64,000 bases of DNA from Candidatus Omnitrophota bacterium (GTDB taxonomy: Bacteria > Omnitrophota > Gorgyraeia > 2-01-FULL-45-10): the NCBI GenBank assembly GCA_041650805.1, contig JBAZKM010000004.1, positions 1 to 64,000 of the forward strand. Direction: 5' to 3'. Positions within the stretch are counted from its first letter, which is position 1; every line of letters starts with the position of its first letter. The position numbers were made by a program, and so were the translations under genes. The notes under the pieces are model-generated. The model was not told the DNA's origin and searched no databases. It saw only the letters and a program-made list of their open reading frames with translations. Shown one piece after another: positions 60,128 to 64,000 of this stretch.

Positions 60128-60763
60128 CTATGAGATTCTCTTTTTTCTTCTTGCCATTGCCATTGCTGCGGCACCAATACCGAATAGCACCATAGTGGCC
60201 GGCTCCGGGACAACTCCGGATGGATTTCCATAAGCCCTATACGCAAAGTCAAGATTATCGTTATCCGAATATGTGCCATAATTAGTAATTAAGGCTTCAT
60301 CCGGTATCGGGTTTATTGGGTTTCTATCCATCGCGCCCGTATAAGTATCTCCTGTTCTTACTTCGAAAGCAACCCAATAATTACCGGCCGGCAACGCCCA
60401 ATTTACGCCGCTTACACCATACCAGCCTGTAGCTGCTCCAACTAAAAAGTTCTGGTCATATAATTGGCTATTGACGTCTGGGATGATCCCTGAATAAATT
60501 CCATCACCATAAATTGCCAGGGTCGCTGTCCCGCTCACTTGAAGGTGTCTCCATCTTTGGTCTGTAAAGTGAGCTTCGATGTTAGTGAGCGAATAAGGGT
60601 CAGACAATGTAAACCTGGCGGCGTATCCTAAGCCGTTTTCCATATAACCATAGACTGCCGCATCGGGAGGGGTCCCCGTATCAAATATTACTGCCCCATA
60701 AGCCTGGCTCGAAATTAACAACATGGTAGCAAGCAGCGTATTTAATATTATTTTTATTCTCAT
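60128..60763 (-). CDS. PEP-CTERM sorting domain protein
   Basis: 211 residues from the ATG at 60763 (strong GGGGGTAGGG ribosome site); a longer in-frame start is less likely. Signal peptide (1-23, ending QAYGA), a beta-sandwich body, and a complete PEP-CTERM tail: VPEPATMVLFGIGAAAMAMARRKKR. It should be processed by an exosortase, which is not in this window. Function probably surface or matrix. Confidence 0.93.
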   Translation of the reverse strand: MRIKIILNTLLATMLLISSQAYGAVIFDTGTPPDAAVYGYMENGLGYAARFTLSDPYSLTNIEAHFTDQRWRHLQVSGTATLAIYGDGIYSGIIPDVNSQLYDQNFLVGAATGWYGVSGVNWALPAGNYWVAFEVRTGDTYTGAMDRNPINPIPDEALITNYGTYSDNDNLDFAYRAYGNPSGVVPEPATMVLFGIGAAAMAMARRKKRIS

Positions 60764-61031
60764 CCCTACCCCCTTTTTATGATTGTTTCGATACCGCCAT
60801 AACTGCCTTATATCATACAATCTAAATACAATATCTATACAAGCAATAACCGTGCCGATATCAGATACCTTCGTAATTGTTTAAAATGAGATTGGAAAGA
60901 TGATAGGTATGCCATACTATGACGAGTATGGTGTTTAAGCGGCTATACACGTGACTAAAATCAGGGCTTGTATAAAAAGCTCGATGGGTCCACCAGGCAG
61001 CAGGGCACATTTAAGGATTGTGCCAATTTAC
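60764..61031. other. Short gene-poor boundary of the AT-rich region
   Basis: No gene recognised in 60764-61031. The composition changes rightward to AT-rich. A short plus-strand frame near 60965 (LYKKLDGST) only faintly recalls SNF2-type helicase motifs. Confidence 0.4.
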
Positions 61032-61352
61032 TCAAACTTTTCGAGGGGACAGGTCTGGGATGCCATCCGGAACCGGTCTGGGATTGGTACGAGAACCGTC
61101 CCCGAAAACCGTGGATAAGTATATTCGGCCATCTGACAAATGCCCAGTGTCTAATACACTAACGATATTGGCGTGTTCAGCGGCCTTGAGAATTTGTGCT
61201 TCATAAAAGAAATTTTTCTGATTAACAATTTTATCTTTGGGAATAAACTTAACCGCACATTCTGTATTTAATCCAGTGTCTATAGCCAACCAAACCTCTC
61301 CAAAATGACCAGAACCCAATTTTTCCTTTAATTCAAATTTATCTAGCGTCAT
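61032..61352 (-). pseudogene. Truncated Ser/Thr protein kinase (N-lobe only)
   Basis: 106 codons. The ATP-binding N-lobe is plain: GSGHFGEVW (Gly loop), CAVKFI (catalytic Lys) and the alpha-C Glu in FYEAQIL. After IYLST (near residue 78) the kinase homology stops, and the frame runs through a REP-like element (61045-61103). HRD and DFG motifs are missing, so it cannot be active. It overlaps the previous gene by 14 bp, so it was part of that operon. Confidence 0.85.
61045..61103. repeat. REP-like element (GGGGAC...GTCCCC)
   Basis: 59 bp, bounded by GGGGAC (61045) and GTCCCC (61103), with two direct copies of GGTCTGGGAT inside. It marks the break in the kinase gene. Confidence 0.6.
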
Positions 61353-61806
61353 GAAACGTGCTCCATCCGACTAAAATTGCCTCTTGAATACATGTATCTA
61401 TTTCAGCAAAGTCTTGGAAAACAGAATAGTCTAAATCTGTTTTTAAAGATTGAGTCCTTCCTTTTAATCCCAAATCTTTTGCTATAGTGCAATTAACCTT
61501 TTTATAGACTTTAATTCCTTTAATTGCCGCTGCCAATTGAATTATGGCCTCATTTTCTGTACGTATTACAAAGGGGCTACCTCTACTTGCCATACCCTCC
61601 GTTCCCTTTATCGCTATAGCATCTATTTTATTTTTTTCTAGAATATCTGTTATTTCTTGAGAAAACCATTTAAGTTCTTGAGGCCTTGTGTAATTCTTGG
61701 GAAAGAGTATTCGATTGTGTTGTAAGAGTTTTGGAGATTTTTTGCTACCATCCAATATAGCAAAACAATAATCTTTCGTGCTACATCTTATTCCCAAAAT
61801 AATCAT
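61339..61806 (-). CDS. RuvC/RNase H-fold-like protein (DUF3010-like)
   Basis: 155 residues. N-terminal beta strands MIILGIRCSTKDYCFAILDGS look like the first strands of an RNase H/RuvC-type fold, with IDAIAIKGTEGMASRG in the middle and ENEAIIQLAAAIKGIKVY, similar to the small DUF3010 family. Catalysis is not certain: the first carboxylate expected in strand 1 is absent (Arg-Cys-Ser instead). Composition AT-rich. It follows the TPR-PIN gene by 112 bp. Confidence 0.65.
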   Translation of the reverse strand: MIILGIRCSTKDYCFAILDGSKKSPKLLQHNRILFPKNYTRPQELKWFSQEITDILEKNKIDAIAIKGTEGMASRGSPFVIRTENEAIIQLAAAIKGIKVYKKVNCTIAKDLGLKGRTQSLKTDLDYSVFQDFAEIDTCIQEAILVGWSTFHDAR

Positions 61807-61918
61807 TATATTTAGCGCCTTATTGTGAAACTGCCATTTTGATCACATATTTTTCGTACGGGCAAACATACTATAAAATATAAGGTACTAGTGTTTGTTT
61901 CGTAATAATAGATTATAA

Positions 61919-64000
61919 CTAGTAAATGATTTTATAATTAAATTTCAGCCAATCACTAATTTCTTTATTAATAAGTGGCATAACATGATCGATTAATCCC
62001 AGCTTTCTTTTTAGCAAGTCGCTGAACTTTTTTGTTACGCTTCGCGGATCTCTATCTGTTGTTACAACTTTTAAAATAATTTCTAAATATTTTCGTCTCA
62101 TACCAGGGTCTGGTAGTTCGAGTATTATCAGTTTCATAAAATCGGTTAAAACATTAAGTTGTGAATCTAGGGTGGTTTCTTTGGATTGCAGTATGTCAAT
62201 AAATGCGTTAAAATCATTGGACGCTTGAAAACTATTTTTTTCTGCACAGTATAATAGCATCTGGGCTGAGATTGAAAGATAATAATACTTTAGGCCTGCT
62301 AATTTAATTACCGCATCATAATATTCAGATTCACTCAGTAGCTTTTTTTGTACAAGCATAGTTAGAAAATTTTGTATGCTAAAGCTGTCTATTTTATAAT
62401 CATTAAATAATAATTCTTTGAATAAAAGATCATCACAAAATAACGGCAGTCTCTTCTCTTTGCATGTTTGTATAGAATAAATGTAGGGTCTCCCCAAAAG
62501 CTGTTCTTTAGTTTCTAGGTCTTTTTCTAATAGCTTATCTAGGCCAATTATATTAAAAGTATTTGCTGCAGCATCTTTGATTTTTTGTAGAAAGTCTATT
62601 TTATTTTTGCTACCTTCTGCAGAAAAATTTTGCCTATAGGCTTTCCCCTCATGATAAAAGACCGACATTCCTTCACTATCCCCAAATCCTGTTTCATCGG
62701 CTATGCTCATATCTATTTCATCTATTGTCGCTCTGGTGACATAAACCTTATCAAAGTATTTTGTCGGCAATGTTAACATGTCTAAATACGCTAAAGTAAA
62801 TAAAGAGAGCGGATCCAATAACACCTCTTTAGATTTATTAATTAATTCCTGTTCTTTTATTTGTTCTACGGCGCTTCCAGAGGCACAAAATAATCTATTG
62901 CCCATTGCAATTAAACCAGCCCAGGCAGTAAATAAACTAATATTCATAAATTTAGACAATGCGCCTATTGTTAACTTTTTAGATAAATACATTTGGGTTA
63001 TCTGTGATGCGTATTCCGATTTCCTCTTTACCATTTCTAGTACTTTTTCAGGATTCGCTTCAATTTTCTGTATTGTTTTATTGCTGGGGAAATATGTATT
63101 AAAATTGTTTAGTATACTTTGGAATAATTTTACATATTTACTTTTTATTCCCAAAATTTCAACTACCTCATCTCGCCCGCCTTCTATCTTAATCGTTATT
63201 TTATCGCCAATTTTTTTTCCATAAATCGCTTTGCCTAAATTTGATTCTTTATAGATTTCTGCCCTAACTAATGATGCCCCAGGATCATCTAATAATAAAA
63301 ACTCGCTTTCTTGACCATCTTTTCTTAATCTTATATAAAAATCTTCTTTAACAAATTCTGATTCTAAAATAAGATCGCCTGTTTTCTTGCCTTTTTTGAG
63401 AAATAAAAATAAGTATAAAAGCTGTGTCTCAGCATCGCTATCAGCAAGGGCTACTACCTTATACGCTTGCTTAATTGCTTCTTCTGTATAATTAGTCCGT
63501 GCCAAGAATTTTGTTAGTAAAAGAAGGGTGTCTTTATCATTAATACGGTTTTTGATCTCTAAGAGTGATTTTATCTGATGTTCTTTATCGCTCCCCCCGA
63601 TGTCGTTGACCATTGCTGTGTAATTAATCTTATGCCTGTAATTTTGTGGTTCTATTTTTACCAATCTTAAATATAGATCCCTAGCTTTATCTAATGAGCC
63701 TAATTGTTGGTAAATCGCTGCTTGTAATTCTAACACGAATGGGATATCGCCTTGTTTAGCTATTAGATTTTTACATACTTCTAAACATTTTTGTATGTTT
63801 TCCGCTCTGTTTTCTTTTGATTCGTATAGACATATTAAATAATCTTTTATAAAATCGTCAAATAAAGATTCTGAAACTATAACTTCATATAGCGGTATTG
63901 CAGCATCATATGAGCCGATCTTTTTATAATGTTTGGCCAAATGTATTATTGCAATATTTTTTTCTGGTCCTGTAGCAGTTTTCATCACTTCCGTTATTAG
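61919..64000 (-). CDS. TPR - GreA/B-C - PIN-like protein (5' end may lie outside window)
   Basis: At least 689 residues. A frame-internal GTG/ATG lies at 63988-63983, but the frame stays open to the window edge and the TPR part starts abruptly, so it may begin further right. Residues 1-205 are TPR-like helices (ELQAAIYQQLGSLDKARDLYLRL, cited in part). Residues 245-285 match the GreA/GreB C-terminal domain (SNLGKAIYGKKIGDKITIKI). Residues ~387-540 look like a PIN nuclease (LLDPLSLFTL, TRATIDEID, CDDLLFKELLF). I recall a TPR-GreAB-C-PIN family in predicted prokaryotic conflict systems; not checked. Confidence 0.75.
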   Translation of the reverse strand, partial: LITEVMKTATGPEKNIAIIHLAKHYKKIGSYDAAIPLYEVIVSESLFDDFIKDYLICLYESKENRAENIQKCLEVCKNLIAKQGDIPFVLELQAAIYQQLGSLDKARDLYLRLVKIEPQNYRHKINYTAMVNDIGGSDKEHQIKSLLEIKNRINDKDTLLLLTKFLARTNYTEEAIKQAYKVVALADSDAETQLLYLFLFLKKGKKTGDLILESEFVKEDFYIRLRKDGQESEFLLLDDPGASLVRAEIYKESNLGKAIYGKKIGDKITIKIEGGRDEVVEILGIKSKYVKLFQSILNNFNTYFPSNKTIQKIEANPEKVLEMVKRKSEYASQITQMYLSKKLTIGALSKFMNISLFTAWAGLIAMGNRLFCASGSAVEQIKEQELINKSKEVLLDPLSLFTLAYLDMLTLPTKYFDKVYVTRATIDEIDMSIADETGFGDSEGMSVFYHEGKAYRQNFSAEGSKNKIDFLQKIKDAAANTFNIIGLDKLLEKDLETKEQLLGRPYIYSIQTCKEKRLPLFCDDLLFKELLFNDYKIDSFSIQNFLTMLVQKKLLSESEYYDAVIKLAGLKYYYLSISAQMLLYCAEKNSFQASNDFNAFIDILQSKETTLDSQLNVLTDFMKLIILELPDPGMRRKYLEIILKVVTTDRDPRSVTKKFSDLLKRKLGLIDHVMPLINKEISDWLKFNYKIIY

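Noticed and set aside
60965..61025. Remnant of a SNF2-type helicase (LYKKLDGSTRQQG)
   Set aside because: Only about a dozen residues match a common motif, and the rest does not continue as a helicase; chance is likely.

Overview
This window most likely comes from an uncultivated Gram-negative (diderm) bacterium. My best guess is the Omnitrophota (OP3) or a related PVC-side lineage. The diderm signs are two lpxD genes, LptC-like and LptF/G-like lipopolysaccharide transport proteins, and a type II secretion secretin. The phylum guess rests on overall gene style and is an inference, not a sequence match. Most genes are on the minus strand. They are packed into operons with 4-50 bp overlaps, often with good Shine-Dalgarno sites and sigma70-type promoters.

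Layout: (1) 1-19830 is a secretion locus. gspE-F-G-H-I-J-K-L-M is followed by a small MerR-type regulator, an ExeA-type ATPase, gspC and a secretin (gspD) with an added TonB-C-like domain. Downstream are a coiled-coil membrane protein, an LptC-like protein and two large probable secreted proteins: a 1486-residue golvesin/beta-helix/propeller protein and a GH5 mannanase-like enzyme, which share a 43-residue repeat. The two may be T2SS substrates. (2) 20094-20333 holds tRNA-Arg(CCG) among palindromic repeats. (3) 20385-26136 is a tightly overlapping set: polyferredoxin, DUF362 protein, small cupin-like protein, diguanylate cyclase, rRNA methyltransferase and Nudix hydrolase. (4) 26152-34954 is energy metabolism: a complete F1Fo ATP synthase operon (atpZ-B-E-F-H-A-G-D-C) and a membrane pyrophosphatase with an attenuator-like leader. 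(5) 35116-41923 mixes a TonB-C protein, tRNA-Phe, trxB, radical SAM enzyme, LptF/G, phosphoesterase, tRNA-Ser, tadA, tRNA-Arg(ACG) with a decayed copy and more palindromes, and a tRNA-binding protein. (6) 41987-46912 is an envelope region with two lpxD paralogues facing opposite ways around a DEAD-box helicase and a cold-shock protein. (7) 46922-53791 is one long run: glycosyltransferase, radical SAM, methyltransferase, secreted protein, three pseudopilin-like proteins, an anchored protein and a PilZ protein. (8) 53880-60763 holds an SGNH hydrolase, a BASS transporter, a spermidine-synthase-like membrane protein, a TSUP half-transporter, a GT-C/TPR protein, a structured element and a PEP-CTERM protein. 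(9) 61032-64000 is visibly AT-richer and looks horizontally acquired. It encodes a TPR-GreA/B-C-PIN-like protein, a small RuvC/RNase H-fold-like protein and a Ser/Thr kinase cut off after its N-lobe by a REP-like element.

The most interesting candidates are the right-hand island (a possible conflict/defence cassette), the family of palindromes attached to tRNA-Arg ends, the GH5 enzyme with two inserted modules, the secretin-TonB-C fusion, the gspL gene with no canonical start codon for its conserved N-terminus, and a symmetric divergent promoter giving near-leaderless transcripts. All homology statements come from reading motifs by eye; no database was searched.
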